Assembly: GCF_000814005.1 (NCBI RefSeq)
Contig: NZ_JWLK01000006.1
Location: 186,001 to 250,000 of the forward strand
Source of the DNA: Ruegeria sp. ANG-S4
GTDB lineage: Bacteria > Pseudomonadota > Alphaproteobacteria > Rhodobacterales > Rhodobacteraceae
Reading direction: 5' to 3'
Length of the DNA: 64,000 nucleotides
Shown: positions 16,617-25,274 of the stretch, piece by piece
How the letters are laid out: every line of letters begins with the position of its first letter
Numbering within the stretch: the first letter of the stretch is position 1
The notes under the pieces: generated by a model
Seen by the model: the letters and a program-made list of their open reading frames with translations, nothing else
The model's database searches: none
What the model was told of the DNA's origin: nothing
Position numbers and translations under genes: made by a program

Positions 16617-18035
16617 ATGCAGCCCCCTCGATACCCACGCGACATGATCGGATACGGCGCGACCCTTCCGGACGCGCAATGGCCGGACGGTGCCAGAATC
16701 GCGGTTCAGATCGTGCTGAACTATGAAGAAGGTGGTGAGAATTGCGTATTACACGGTGATGAAGCGTCCGAGGCGTTTTTATCTGAAATCGTCGGTGCGG
16801 CCCAATGGCCCGGTCGGCGTCATTGGAACATGGAATCGATTTATGAATACGGTGCACGCGCCGGGTTCTGGCGTTTGCACCGCCTGATGAAGGACTTGCC
16901 GGTCACTGTCTACGGCGTTGCGACAGCGCTGGCCCGGTCGCCGGATCAGGTTGCGGCCATGAAATCAGCGGGATGGGAGATTGCCAGCCATGGCCTGAAA
17001 TGGGTCGAACACAAGGACATGCCAGAGGAAGAAGAACGCGCCCAGATAGCCGAGGCGATCCGGTTGCACACCGAGGTTGTCGGGGAACGCCCCGTCGGCT
17101 GGTACACTGGTCGGTGCTCTGAAAACACCGTGCGTCTGGTGGCCGAAGAAGGCGGCTTTGACTATGTTGCCGATACCTATGCCGATGATTTGCCGTACTG
17201 GGTAAACGTCGATGGGCATGATCAATTGATCATACCCTATACACTGGACTGCAACGACATGCGCTTTGCGACGCCGCAGGGTTTCAATTCGGGCGATCAG
17301 TTTTTCTCGTACCTCAAAGACAGCTTCGACGCGCTCTACGAGGAAGGTGAGGCAGGACAGCCCAAGATGCTATCGATCGGATTGCACTGCCGTCTGATAG
17401 GGCGACCGGGGCGCGTGATGGCACTGAAGCGGTTTCTGGATTATGCGCAGGGTTTCTCGGACGCGTGGTTTGCAACACGTCAACAAATTGCGCGACATTG
17501 GGCGGCAGTTCATCCGCCACGCCTGTCTCCGAAACCATCACAAATGAACAAGGCGGCATTTATTGACGCGTTTGGGGGTATTTTCGAACACTCCGCCTGG
17601 ATCGCCGAACGTGCGTACGATCTGGAACTCGGCCCGGCCCATGACACTGCTGGCGGCCTGCACAATGCACTCTCCCGCATGTTCCGGTCCGCGACCGAGG
17701 CCGAGCGAATGGGTGTCCTGACCGCTCACCCCGATCTTGCCGGAAAGCTGGCGCAGGCCAAACGGCTGACCGAAGAGAGCACGTCGGAACAGGCGTCGGC
17801 CGGGCTGGACGCGTTAACGGATCAGGAGAAGGCCGCGTTCACCACTTTGAATGCGCAGTACACGGATAAGTTCGGGTTTCCGTTCATCATTGCCGTGCGC
17901 GACCATAACAAGGCTTCGATCCTCGAGGCGTTTCAACGCCGCATTGACCAGGACCGCCCGACCGAATTTGCAGAAGCCTGCCGTCAGGTTGAACGCATTG
18001 CCGAGTTTCGTCTGCGGGATGTGCTGCCGTCATGA
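16617..18035 (+). CDS. puuE: fused allantoinase (PuuE) / OHCU decarboxylase (UraD)
   Basis: This 472-residue two-domain enzyme acts on two steps of urate breakdown. Residues 1 to about 305 are the PuuE-type allantoinase of the polysaccharide-deacetylase fold (MIGYGATLPDAQWPDGAR, NMESIYEYGARAGFWRLHRL, GWEIASHGLKW). Residues about 310-472 are OHCU decarboxylase, with IFEHSAWIAERAY (active-site His), HPDLAGKLA and KFGFPFIIAVRDHNK. The fusion skips the ring-opened intermediate's release between consecutive pathway steps. The start is the ATG at 16617. The stop overlaps the allA start by four bases (ATGA). Confidence 0.93.
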   Translation: MQPPRYPRDMIGYGATLPDAQWPDGARIAVQIVLNYEEGGENCVLHGDEASEAFLSEIVGAAQWPGRRHWNMESIYEYGARAGFWRLHRLMKDLPVTVYGVATALARSPDQVAAMKSAGWEIASHGLKWVEHKDMPEEEERAQIAEAIRLHTEVVGERPVGWYTGRCSENTVRLVAEEGGFDYVADTYADDLPYWVNVDGHDQLIIPYTLDCNDMRFATPQGFNSGDQFFSYLKDSFDALYEEGEAGQPKMLSIGLHCRLIGRPGRVMALKRFLDYAQGFSDAWFATRQQIARHWAAVHPPRLSPKPSQMNKAAFIDAFGGIFEHSAWIAERAYDLELGPAHDTAGGLHNALSRMFRSATEAERMGVLTAHPDLAGKLAQAKRLTEESTSEQASAGLDALTDQEKAAFTTLNAQYTDKFGFPFIIAVRDHNKASILEAFQRRIDQDRPTEFAEACRQVERIAEFRLRDVLPS

Positions 18036-18526
18036 GCATTCAGATCGTGGCCAAACCGATCACCGCCGCAGCCTTTGCGCCGTTCGGCGACCTTCTCGAT
18101 GCGTCGGGTGATCCCGACAAGATCATCAATCAAGGCCAGTGCGGACGATACCACGACCGTGCATTGCTGGACTTTTCTAATGGCCGCGCCGGGATCAGCA
18201 TCTTTAGCGCCAATCCGAGATCATTGCCCTACAGGCTGGATATGGTCGAGCGGCACCCAGATGGCAGCCAGGCATTCATTTCAATGACGCACCAGCCCTT
18301 TCTGGTCGTCGTCGCTCCGGATGAGGGCGGGCAGCCGGGCGAACCCAAGGCGTTCATCACCCAGCCCGGACAGGCCGTGAATTATCATCGAGGGACGTGG
18401 CACGGTGTGCTGACCCCGCTTCATGCACCGGGCTTGTTTGCCGTCGTCGATCGGATCGGCAGTGGCAGCAACCTGCAAGAGTTCTGGTTCGACGCCCCGT
18501 ATCAAGTGGTCGAAGCCAAAAGCTGA
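18032..18526 (+). CDS. allA: ureidoglycolate lyase
   Basis: This 164-residue cupin-like enzyme releases glyoxylate and urea from ureidoglycolate, the last step of the pathway. It shows the family blocks FAPFGDLLDASG, INQGQCGRYHD, ISIFSANPR, VNYHRGTWHGVLTPL and FAVVDRIG. It overlaps the puuE-uraD stop by four bases and is translationally coupled to it. Confidence 0.93.
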   Translation: MSIQIVAKPITAAAFAPFGDLLDASGDPDKIINQGQCGRYHDRALLDFSNGRAGISIFSANPRSLPYRLDMVERHPDGSQAFISMTHQPFLVVVAPDEGGQPGEPKAFITQPGQAVNYHRGTWHGVLTPLHAPGLFAVVDRIGSGSNLQEFWFDAPYQVVEAKS

Positions 18527-18623
18527 AAACGACAGGAAAGACGCGTTTCCGTGTGCTTAGCGCCGTAAACAGCCTGTCTTCCTTTGGATCTTCAACGCCA
18601 ACCGCAGCGCCAATGGCGTTTCG

Positions 18624-19616
18624 TTAATAGGCGTTTTTTGCCATCAGTCTAGCGACGTCCAACATGCGTGCCGAAAAGCCCCACTCGTTGTCGTACCAGC
18701 CAAAGACGCGAAACTGATGGTCGCCGACCGCGCGGGTTTCCGGACCCGCGATGATCAGGGATTCTGGCCGTGCTCTCAGGTCCGAAGACACCAGTGGCAT
18801 GTCGGTCCACCCCAACACGGCGGACTCGCCGACGGCCCGCCGCAACGATTTCTCAAGCGCGGCAAGATCCATTGACCGCTCCAAAGTCACGATCAGATCC
18901 ACCGCCGAGACGCTCGCCGTCGGAACGCGCACAGCAGCCCCTGAGATGCGGCCGCTCAGATGAGGCAGCACGACGTCGATCAGGTGTGTCGCGCTAGAGG
19001 TTGTGGGCACCATCGACTGCGCGCCGCCGCGCGACCGCGCAAGATCGCCGCGCGGCGCGTCGACCATCGGTTGACTGTTGGTATAGCAATGGATCGTGGT
19101 CATGTGCCCGGCGACGATGCCGCCTATGTCATCCAGCAACCGGACAAGCGGCGCCAAACCGTTGGTGGTGCACGAGGCGTTGGAAACGATCCGCGCCGTG
19201 CCCAGTTGATCCTCGTTCGCGCCCAGAACCACCGTGAGTTCCGCGGCGGGTGAGGGGCCCGAGATCAACACCTTGCCGGCGCCGGCAGTCAGCCCGCGTC
19301 TGGCAACATCGGACGTTCTGGCAACGCCTGTGCAATCCAGCAAAACGTCAACACGGCTTAGATCCACGCTGGTCAAATCTTCGCTATGCGTTACAGGGAT
19401 TTCCTGCCCGTCCACCCAAAGCGCATTGCCCTGAGCCTCGACAGTGCCGGGATAGGGGCCAAATGTGCTATCGTATTTGAAAAGATAGGCGCACGTCTCA
19501 AGCGGCGCGATATCGTTGATCAGAACAAGCTCGATATCTGCATCTTGCGGCTGGTTCAGCACCTGCCGCAAGATCGTACGGCCGATGCGGCCGAATCCGT
19601 TGATCGCGAGTTTCAT
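18624..19616 (-). CDS. glyceraldehyde-3-phosphate dehydrogenase paralogue
   Basis: This 330-residue NAD(P)-linked dehydrogenase has the Rossmann start INGFGRIGR at residues 5-13, catalytic C149 in SNASCTTN, and H176 in TIHCYTN. The C-terminal block WYDNEWGFS is complete, so it looks active. Several internal motifs differ from the standard enzyme (AQSMVPTTSSAT where most have LNIIPTSTGA), suggesting a diverged paralogue or an erythrose-4-phosphate-type enzyme rather than the glycolytic gene. I chose the ATG at 19616; a TTG two codons upstream is possible. It sits, oddly, inside the purine cluster. Confidence 0.85.
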   Translation of the reverse strand: MKLAINGFGRIGRTILRQVLNQPQDADIELVLINDIAPLETCAYLFKYDSTFGPYPGTVEAQGNALWVDGQEIPVTHSEDLTSVDLSRVDVLLDCTGVARTSDVARRGLTAGAGKVLISGPSPAAELTVVLGANEDQLGTARIVSNASCTTNGLAPLVRLLDDIGGIVAGHMTTIHCYTNSQPMVDAPRGDLARSRGGAQSMVPTTSSATHLIDVVLPHLSGRISGAAVRVPTASVSAVDLIVTLERSMDLAALEKSLRRAVGESAVLGWTDMPLVSSDLRARPESLIIAGPETRAVGDHQFRVFGWYDNEWGFSARMLDVARLMAKNAY

Positions 19617-19670
19617 GCGCAAGCTATGGCAGGCAGATCAGGCGATCTCAATGAAAGTATTGTACCAATA

Positions 19671-19994
19671 TCAGCCGCAGCTGACCTGCGAAAAGAACTG
19701 ACCCGAAATGTTCTGATACATGCTGGGAACAATTACCTTGCACCCGGTCGCCTGCTGGATTGCAGCAATCGCCTGAATGGTGCGCAACCGCGGCGGCGGA
19801 CCAAACGGGTTGAGATTATTGTTGTCGCGCGTCGCTCGGTAAATGACCGGTTCCTCGGAAACCTGAGTCACCGCCCACGTCCGGCTCATCACAAATACCG
19901 ATCTGGTTTCTTCCTTGGCTGCAACAGGCATTGCGTCAAGGGCTGTAAGGCCAACTGCGGCCGCAATGGCCAGAATCGTTCCGCGCAAAAACAT
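19671..19994 (-). CDS. small secreted protein, unknown
   Basis: This 107-residue protein has an N-terminal signal peptide (residues 1 to about 26, hydrophobic core TILAIAAAVGLTAL, cleavage near VAA-KE). The mature part has two Cys, one in ATGCKVIV and one in the C-terminal SQVSCG, which could form a disulfide. I recognise no domain. The same strand carries the GAPDH paralogue downstream and the ureidoglycine aminohydrolase upstream, but the spacing does not prove an operon. Confidence 0.7.
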   Translation of the reverse strand: MFLRGTILAIAAAVGLTALDAMPVAAKEETRSVFVMSRTWAVTQVSEEPVIYRATRDNNNLNPFGPPPRLRTIQAIAAIQQATGCKVIVPSMYQNISGQFFSQVSCG

Positions 19995-20074
19995 CGAAAG
20001 TCTCCAGTGCTGAAATTTCTTTCGTATTTCAACAGATTCCGGCGATTCTGTGAACCCCTCTACGGCAAACGAAC

Positions 20075-20908
20075 TTACCGACGTGACAGGTTGAGCGGCA
20101 TATGGCGGTTCACGTCCTTATAAAGCAGATACCGAAAGCGCCCCGGACCGCCCGCATAACACGCCTGAGGACAAAAGGCGCGCAGCCACATGTAGTCTCC
20201 GGCCTCGACCTCGACCCAATCCTGATTCAGTCGATAGACTGCCTTGCCCTCCAGCACGTAAAGCCCGTGTTCCATAACATGGGTTTCTGCAAAGGGAATC
20301 ACGCCGCCGGGTTCGAAATTGACGATGTTGACATGCATGTCGTGGCGCAGATCCTCAGGATCGGCAAACCGGGTTGTGGACCAGCGCCCCTGTGTTCCCG
20401 GCATCTCGTTGGGTGCGACATCGCGTTCGTTTGTGATGATCGGGTCCGGAGCGGACAGGCCCGGTACGGCCTCGTAGGCTTTGCGCACCCAATGAAAGCG
20501 GGCGATTGTTTCACCACGATTGCGCAATGTCCAATCCGAACCGGGCGGGATATAGGCGTAACCGCCGGTCGCAAGCTGGTGTGTATCGCCGTCCAAGGTC
20601 AGTGCAACCTCTCCTTCGACGACAAAAAGCACTGCCTGCGCTTGTGCGTCCGTCTCGGGATGATCGCTGCCGCCACCGGGCTGAACTTCCATGATGTATT
20701 GCGAGAACGTCTCGGCAAATCCGCTCAACGGGCGGGACAGCACCCATAGGCGTGTGCCGTCCCAAAAGGGCAGCGCACTGGTGACGATGTCACGCATCGT
20801 TCCCTTGGGAATGACCGCATAGGCGTCAGTAAACATGGCGCGGTCGGTCAAAAGCTGATCCTGATCCGGGTGCCCGCCGGTTGGCGCATAGTATTTCGGA
20901 TTTGCCAT
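20075..20908 (-). CDS. (S)-ureidoglycine aminohydrolase
   Basis: This 277-residue double-cupin enzyme converts ureidoglycine to ureidoglycolate plus ammonia, feeding AllA. N-terminal and C-terminal cupin domains are visible (FVVEGEVALTLDGD; IPFAETHVMEHGLYVLEGKA, with the metal-binding His/Glu pattern). The tail DYMWLRAFCPQACYAGGPG is diagnostic of the AllE/UGHY family. I chose the ATG at 20908, behind CCGAGG; a TTG one codon earlier is not needed. No signal peptide is visible. Confidence 0.92.
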   Translation of the reverse strand: MANPKYYAPTGGHPDQDQLLTDRAMFTDAYAVIPKGTMRDIVTSALPFWDGTRLWVLSRPLSGFAETFSQYIMEVQPGGGSDHPETDAQAQAVLFVVEGEVALTLDGDTHQLATGGYAYIPPGSDWTLRNRGETIARFHWVRKAYEAVPGLSAPDPIITNERDVAPNEMPGTQGRWSTTRFADPEDLRHDMHVNIVNFEPGGVIPFAETHVMEHGLYVLEGKAVYRLNQDWVEVEAGDYMWLRAFCPQACYAGGPGRFRYLLYKDVNRHMPLNLSRR

Positions 20909-21083
20909 CAAAAACCTCGGGTTGGTTGCCAGGGCAATATGTGATGAACGCGCACGCTGGCCTAGCAGCGGCGTTGCGATAGGATTGTTCGGAATATTTT
21001 GAAGATAAACCAGCAGGGCTTGGCGTCATCCGCCTGCATGTATAGGGTTGAACGCAAATCTATTTCAGCTGTGCGAGGCCGCT

Positions 21084-21440
21084 ATGAAGGCTTGGATTTT
21101 GTCCGCATTGGTTACCGTTGCCGCTTTGACCAATGGCGGTGTTGTCGGGGCTAAGCCGCTTTCGAGGATCATCTCGGAACTTGGATTGACGCCCGAGGAT
21201 TTTGAGGTGCTGAACGCAACCGCAAACGCAATGTTTGCCAGCGGCACGCCCAGCGCCGGGCAGGAGCGTGAGTGGATCAACGACAATACGGGCTCGAAAG
21301 GAACGATCCGGGTTCTGGGTGTTCGTGACAACTGCGTGGACCTGCAGCACTTTGTCCGTCCCGCAGGCGCTGACCAGACGCGTCAGGCCCGGACCCGCAG
21401 ATGCCGCGACGCTGAAGGCAACTGGTTGCTGGCCTCCTGA
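21084..21440 (+). CDS. periplasmic surface-antigen-like small protein
   Basis: This 118-residue protein has a signal peptide (KAWILSALVTVAALTNGGVVGA). The C-terminal half resembles the glycine-zipper-less end of 17-kDa surface antigens: WINDNTGSKGTIRVLG, then CVDLQHFVR, RRCRDAEGNW. These proteins are envelope-associated with unclear function. The ATG at 21084 gives a clean signal peptide; an upstream ATG at 21048 would bury it. Confidence 0.65.
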   Translation: MKAWILSALVTVAALTNGGVVGAKPLSRIISELGLTPEDFEVLNATANAMFASGTPSAGQEREWINDNTGSKGTIRVLGVRDNCVDLQHFVRPAGADQTRQARTRRCRDAEGNWLLAS

Positions 21441-21449
21441 CTTTGGACT

Positions 21450-22385
21450 TCAGTAACCGCGTGCCCGGTCAACTTCGTGCAACAGGGGTGCGCCGCTACT
21501 GAGCCGCTGAAAATTCTCGGCGACGTCGGAAAGCGCGTCACCAAGGTGCCAGCCCGAAATATGCGGCGTAATGGTTACGCTCGGGTGGGTCCACAATGGG
21601 CTTGAGGCGGGCAGTGGCTCTTGACTGGTCACGTCGAGAACCGCGTGACCTGGAACGCCCCGATCCAGCGCGGAAATCAGGGCGATCTCGTCGATCAAAT
21701 CTCCACGGCCGGCATTCAGCAATTGGCTGCCGGGTTTCATCATGGACAACGCCCTTTCCCCAAAAAGCCCAACGGTTTGCGGGGTGGATGGCAGGATTGC
21801 ACAGACATGATCGCATTGTGACAGCAATCCCGGCAGAGCATCGTCACCATGAACGCAGTTCACCCCGTCAAGGGACTTGGGCGAACGGCTCCATCCCATC
21901 ACCTGAAACCCCACGGCGCGCAACATGTTCGCTGTTCGGGCGCCAATGTGGCCCAGCCCGAGCACCCCAACCACCGTATCCGGCGTACTACCCGGCGCCT
22001 TTGGCGACCATTCTGCCCGCTTTTGTGCGTCTTCGTAGAATCCGATGTGGCGATGTTGGCGCAGGATATAGGCCAAGAACCATTCCGCGATTCCCTGCGC
22101 AGGGGCATCCGGTTTAAGCCGCGTGATGCGCACATGGTCGGGCAGGTTGGGATTGCCTACAATGGTTTCCACCCCGGCCCCCAGTTTTTGAACCAGTTTC
22201 AAGTTGGGCAGGCGGCTGGGATGGTCGGCCTGCAATCCAACCAAAGCCAGCATTGTGATGTCCGAGGCCTCCCCGATGGTGTCCGGCGTGCGAACATCCG
22301 CATCTGGAATGCGTTTCCGAATTTCCTGTGCGATTTCAAGATCGCTGATCCAGCCCGTCAGGCCCGTCTCAATCAAAAGTGCCAT
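21450..22385 (-). CDS. 2-hydroxyacid dehydrogenase, glyoxylate/hydroxypyruvate reductase A type
   Basis: This 311-residue cytoplasmic NAD(P)H-dependent reductase resembles GhrA. The dinucleotide site is VGVLGLGHIGARTANML (about 140-156). The catalytic set includes NAGRGDLID (Arg), the DVTSQEPLP region (Glu) and TPHISGW (His). GhrA reduces glyoxylate to glycolate, and glyoxylate is the end product of the neighbouring purine cluster, so a link is plausible though not shown. Convergent with the small secreted-protein gene at 21084. Confidence 0.85.
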   Translation of the reverse strand: MALLIETGLTGWISDLEIAQEIRKRIPDADVRTPDTIGEASDITMLALVGLQADHPSRLPNLKLVQKLGAGVETIVGNPNLPDHVRITRLKPDAPAQGIAEWFLAYILRQHRHIGFYEDAQKRAEWSPKAPGSTPDTVVGVLGLGHIGARTANMLRAVGFQVMGWSRSPKSLDGVNCVHGDDALPGLLSQCDHVCAILPSTPQTVGLFGERALSMMKPGSQLLNAGRGDLIDEIALISALDRGVPGHAVLDVTSQEPLPASSPLWTHPSVTITPHISGWHLGDALSDVAENFQRLSSGAPLLHEVDRARGY

Positions 22386-22505
22386 GTGCTTACCTCTGAT
22401 CTGGTTGCGATTGACGTCCCGTCACGCGGGTAGACATCCTGTCGGCAGCTAAGTCATTCTCGGACCCGAGGTAAAGCCCGGTTTCCGGGCCAGAGGAGGG
22501 AAATC

Positions 22506-23741
22506 ATGACCATGTCTTTCGGATTGCGCGACGAAAACCGCGATCTTTTGAACCGTGTCGCCGAAATGATCCGGGATGACGTCATGCCGTTGGAAGAGGA
22601 ATATCAAGCCGAAATCGGCAAGGGCGACCGCTGGCAATACACGCAGCGGCAGTCAGAGATACTCGAAGGCTTGAAGGCCAAGGCCAAGGCCGCGGGGTTA
22701 TGGAATTTCTGGTTGACCGACAGTGACAAAGGGTTTGGTTTGACCACTGTCGAATACGCCTATTTCGCTGAGGAAATGGGCAAGACGCCCTTGGGCGCCG
22801 AGGTGTTCAACTGCTCTGCCCCCGATACCGGCAACATGGAGGTCTTTGAACGCTACGGAACCGAGGCCATGAAGGAAACCTGGCTCAAACCATTGCTCAG
22901 CGGCGAGATACGATCAGCTTATCTGATGACCGAACCTGACGTGGCCTCGTCTGATGCGACAAACATTTCGATGTCCTGCGTGCGCGATGGCGAGGAATAC
23001 GTGCTGAATGGCGAAAAGTGGTGGTCATCCGGGGCAGGGGACCCCCGGTGCAAGGTCTATATCGTAATGGTGAAAACCGCCGGGGAGGATCGGCCAAAGC
23101 ATCAACGCCAATCAATGATCGTTGTTGCGGCGGATACACCGGGGATCGAAGTCTTGCGCCCCATGGAGGTTTACGGACATGACGATGCGCCCCACGGCCA
23201 CATGCATATCAGGTTCACCGACGTGCGCGTGCCCGCCGAGAACATCTTGCTGGGTGAAGGGCGCGGTTTTGAGATCGCGCAGGGCCGCCTTGGGCCGGGT
23301 CGCATTCACCACTGCATGCGCGCGATAGGGCAAGCTGAGGCCGCGTTGGAACAGATGTGCAAGCGATCTCTGCAACGCGAAGCATTCGGCAAGAAACTGG
23401 CACAGCTTGGGGCCAATTACGACATCATTGCCGAATGCCGGATGGAGATCGAAATGGCGCGCCTGCTGTGCCTCAAGGCAGCTTGGTACATGGATCAGGG
23501 CGACGCGCGCGCTGCGGCCCCCTGGATCAGCCAGATCAAGGTCGTTGCCCCCCGGGTCGCTCTGAAAGTGATCGACGAAGCCGTGCAGATGTTCGGCGCA
23601 CAGGGGATCAGCCAGGATACGCCGCTGGCCTCGGCCTGGACACATGTTCGGACGCTTCGATTGGCGGATGGCCCGGATGCGGTGCATCGGCGGCAGGTTG
23701 CACGGGCCGAACTTAGAAAACACACGCAGGAAAAGGTCTGA
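22506..23741 (+). CDS. acyl-CoA dehydrogenase
   Basis: This 411-residue FAD enzyme is close to the ACAD10/11-like and FadE subgroups. It shows SAYLMTEPDVASSDATN (FAD-binding loop), LNGEKWWSSGAGDPRC, and FTDVRVPAENILLGEGRGFEIAQGRLGPGRIHHCMR. The C-terminal helices include MFGAQGISQDTPLA. It would oxidise an acyl-CoA to the 2-enoyl-CoA and feed electrons to ETF. The next gene starts 10 bases downstream, so a two-gene operon is likely. The chain-length preference cannot be read. Confidence 0.92.
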   Translation: MTMSFGLRDENRDLLNRVAEMIRDDVMPLEEEYQAEIGKGDRWQYTQRQSEILEGLKAKAKAAGLWNFWLTDSDKGFGLTTVEYAYFAEEMGKTPLGAEVFNCSAPDTGNMEVFERYGTEAMKETWLKPLLSGEIRSAYLMTEPDVASSDATNISMSCVRDGEEYVLNGEKWWSSGAGDPRCKVYIVMVKTAGEDRPKHQRQSMIVVAADTPGIEVLRPMEVYGHDDAPHGHMHIRFTDVRVPAENILLGEGRGFEIAQGRLGPGRIHHCMRAIGQAEAALEQMCKRSLQREAFGKKLAQLGANYDIIAECRMEIEMARLLCLKAAWYMDQGDARAAAPWISQIKVVAPRVALKVIDEAVQMFGAQGISQDTPLASAWTHVRTLRLADGPDAVHRRQVARAELRKHTQEKV

Positions 23742-23751
23742 AAAACTCCCT

Positions 23752-24552
23752 ATGCACAGCACTGAAACGAAACCGGCGTTTTTTCATGGGACCGAAGATG
23801 GGTCCTTCGTCGGGAATGATCCTGCGCGCGGTCCTTGGTCTGCGGAACACTGTCATGCCGGCCCCGTCAGCGGTCTGATCGTACGCGCGGCGGAAGGTGA
23901 GGTCGGACCAGACAAAATGTTGACGCGACTGACGGTAGACTTGCTGCGACCGCTGCCAATGGCTGGTTTGCGCGTTGCGGCGGAAACCACGCGGCACACC
24001 AAGACCCTGGCGACAACCCGCGTCACCGTGCATGACATCGAGGGCACGTTGTGCGCCACAGCCTCGACGATGCACATGGTTCGCCGGAACCTTGGGCCTG
24101 TCCCAGACGCGCCGACAGAGCCTGTGAAATTCAAAGATGTGGTCGACGGCCCATTCCCGATCGGAGAGATTCGCCACGGCCTTCCCGGTTTTGCCCATTA
24201 TGCGGATGTGAAATACCCCGAAGGCGGAAACCAGGGGGCAGGCCCCAAGATCGTCTGGATGAACACACCTGACATTCTGGACGGAGAGACGCCTTCCCCA
24301 ATCCAGGCGCTGTGTCCATTGGCCGATTGCGGCAACGGTATTTCTTGGAACGCGCCCACGACCGAGATGGGGTTTATGAACACCGACCTCACCGTACAAA
24401 TCCACCGTGAGCCCCTGCCGGGTTGGTTCGCATCGAATTCGATCTCGCACTGGCAGCCAAACGGAATCGGAATGTCACAATCCGTTCTCTACGACACTGA
24501 AGGGCCGGTTGGAACCGCGTTGCAAACACTGGTTCTATTTCCGCCGAAATGA
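23752..24552 (+). CDS. acyl-CoA thioesterase-like (double-hotdog) protein
   Basis: This 266-residue protein has N-terminal GPWSAEHCHAGPVSGLIVRA and LTRLTVDLLRPLPM, typical of the TesB-like double-hotdog thioesterase group. A second half carries CPLADCGNGISW and MNTDLTVQIHREP. It would hydrolyse acyl-CoA esters. I chose the ATG at 23752, immediately after the acyl-CoA dehydrogenase; the frame is open further upstream but overlaps that gene. Its stop overlaps the open frame of the DUF1007 gene. Confidence 0.8.
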   Translation: MHSTETKPAFFHGTEDGSFVGNDPARGPWSAEHCHAGPVSGLIVRAAEGEVGPDKMLTRLTVDLLRPLPMAGLRVAAETTRHTKTLATTRVTVHDIEGTLCATASTMHMVRRNLGPVPDAPTEPVKFKDVVDGPFPIGEIRHGLPGFAHYADVKYPEGGNQGAGPKIVWMNTPDILDGETPSPIQALCPLADCGNGISWNAPTTEMGFMNTDLTVQIHREPLPGWFASNSISHWQPNGIGMSQSVLYDTEGPVGTALQTLVLFPPK

Positions 24553-24626
24553 CCGGATGGGCCGGTTCCTGCGCCTGTGAACGGAATGTCGTTGCTGTTG
24601 ATTGGCAGGCGACCTATCTTCGCATC

Positions 24627-25274
24627 ATGCGCTGGTTGCTGACATTTCTGACTTGCTGTCTGCCGATCCCGGGACTGACGCACCCTCATGTCTTTATCGA
24701 TACGGGGCTCGAATTCATCGTGGATGAGACCGGCAACCTGACCCACGTGCGCGTCACTTGGGCCTATGACGAGCTTTATTCGCTGTTCCAACTCGAAGAC
24801 ATGAACCTGGATCAGGATGGGGATGGCGTCTTGACCAAGGCCGAGCAGACACATCTGGCCGGCTTTGATGCGCAATGGATGGAAGGCTACAATGGGGATC
24901 TTGTTGTCCATTCTGGCGGAAAACCCGTTCCCTTGTCCGGGCCGATGCAAGCAACGGCCCTGACCGAGGATGGGCGCATCGTGACGACTCATCTGCGTGA
25001 GGTCGAAGGCGGGCCTGTTTCGGCCACCGCTTTGTCCGCCAAGGCGTATGACGAGACCTATTATACGGCCTACGAAGTGACCCGGCCCGTTACCGTGTCT
25101 GGACCGGCCATTTGCGCGGTCGAACGCATCGACCCGGACATAGACGGGCAGTTGGCACAGATGCGGGCGTTTTTGCTGACACTGGATGCAAATTACGACC
25201 TTGAGGAAAACGATATTCCTTTGGTCGGTGAGAGTTTTGCAACTGAGATTCTTGTTTCATGTCCCGGTACCTGA
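24627..25274 (+). CDS. DUF1007 periplasmic protein, nickel/cobalt transport partner
   Basis: This 215-residue protein has a signal peptide (MRWLLTFLTCCLPIPGLTHP) followed by the family-typical HPHVFIDTGLEFIVDE, Asp-rich LDQDGDGVLTKAEQ (EF-hand-like) and a C-terminal Cys. DUF1007 proteins pair with NicO-type nickel/cobalt exporters, as here: the next gene overlaps by 16 bases. I chose the ATG at 24627 because it opens on the signal peptide. Confidence 0.8.
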   Translation: MRWLLTFLTCCLPIPGLTHPHVFIDTGLEFIVDETGNLTHVRVTWAYDELYSLFQLEDMNLDQDGDGVLTKAEQTHLAGFDAQWMEGYNGDLVVHSGGKPVPLSGPMQATALTEDGRIVTTHLREVEGGPVSATALSAKAYDETYYTAYEVTRPVTVSGPAICAVERIDPDIDGQLAQMRAFLLTLDANYDLEENDIPLVGESFATEILVSCPGT

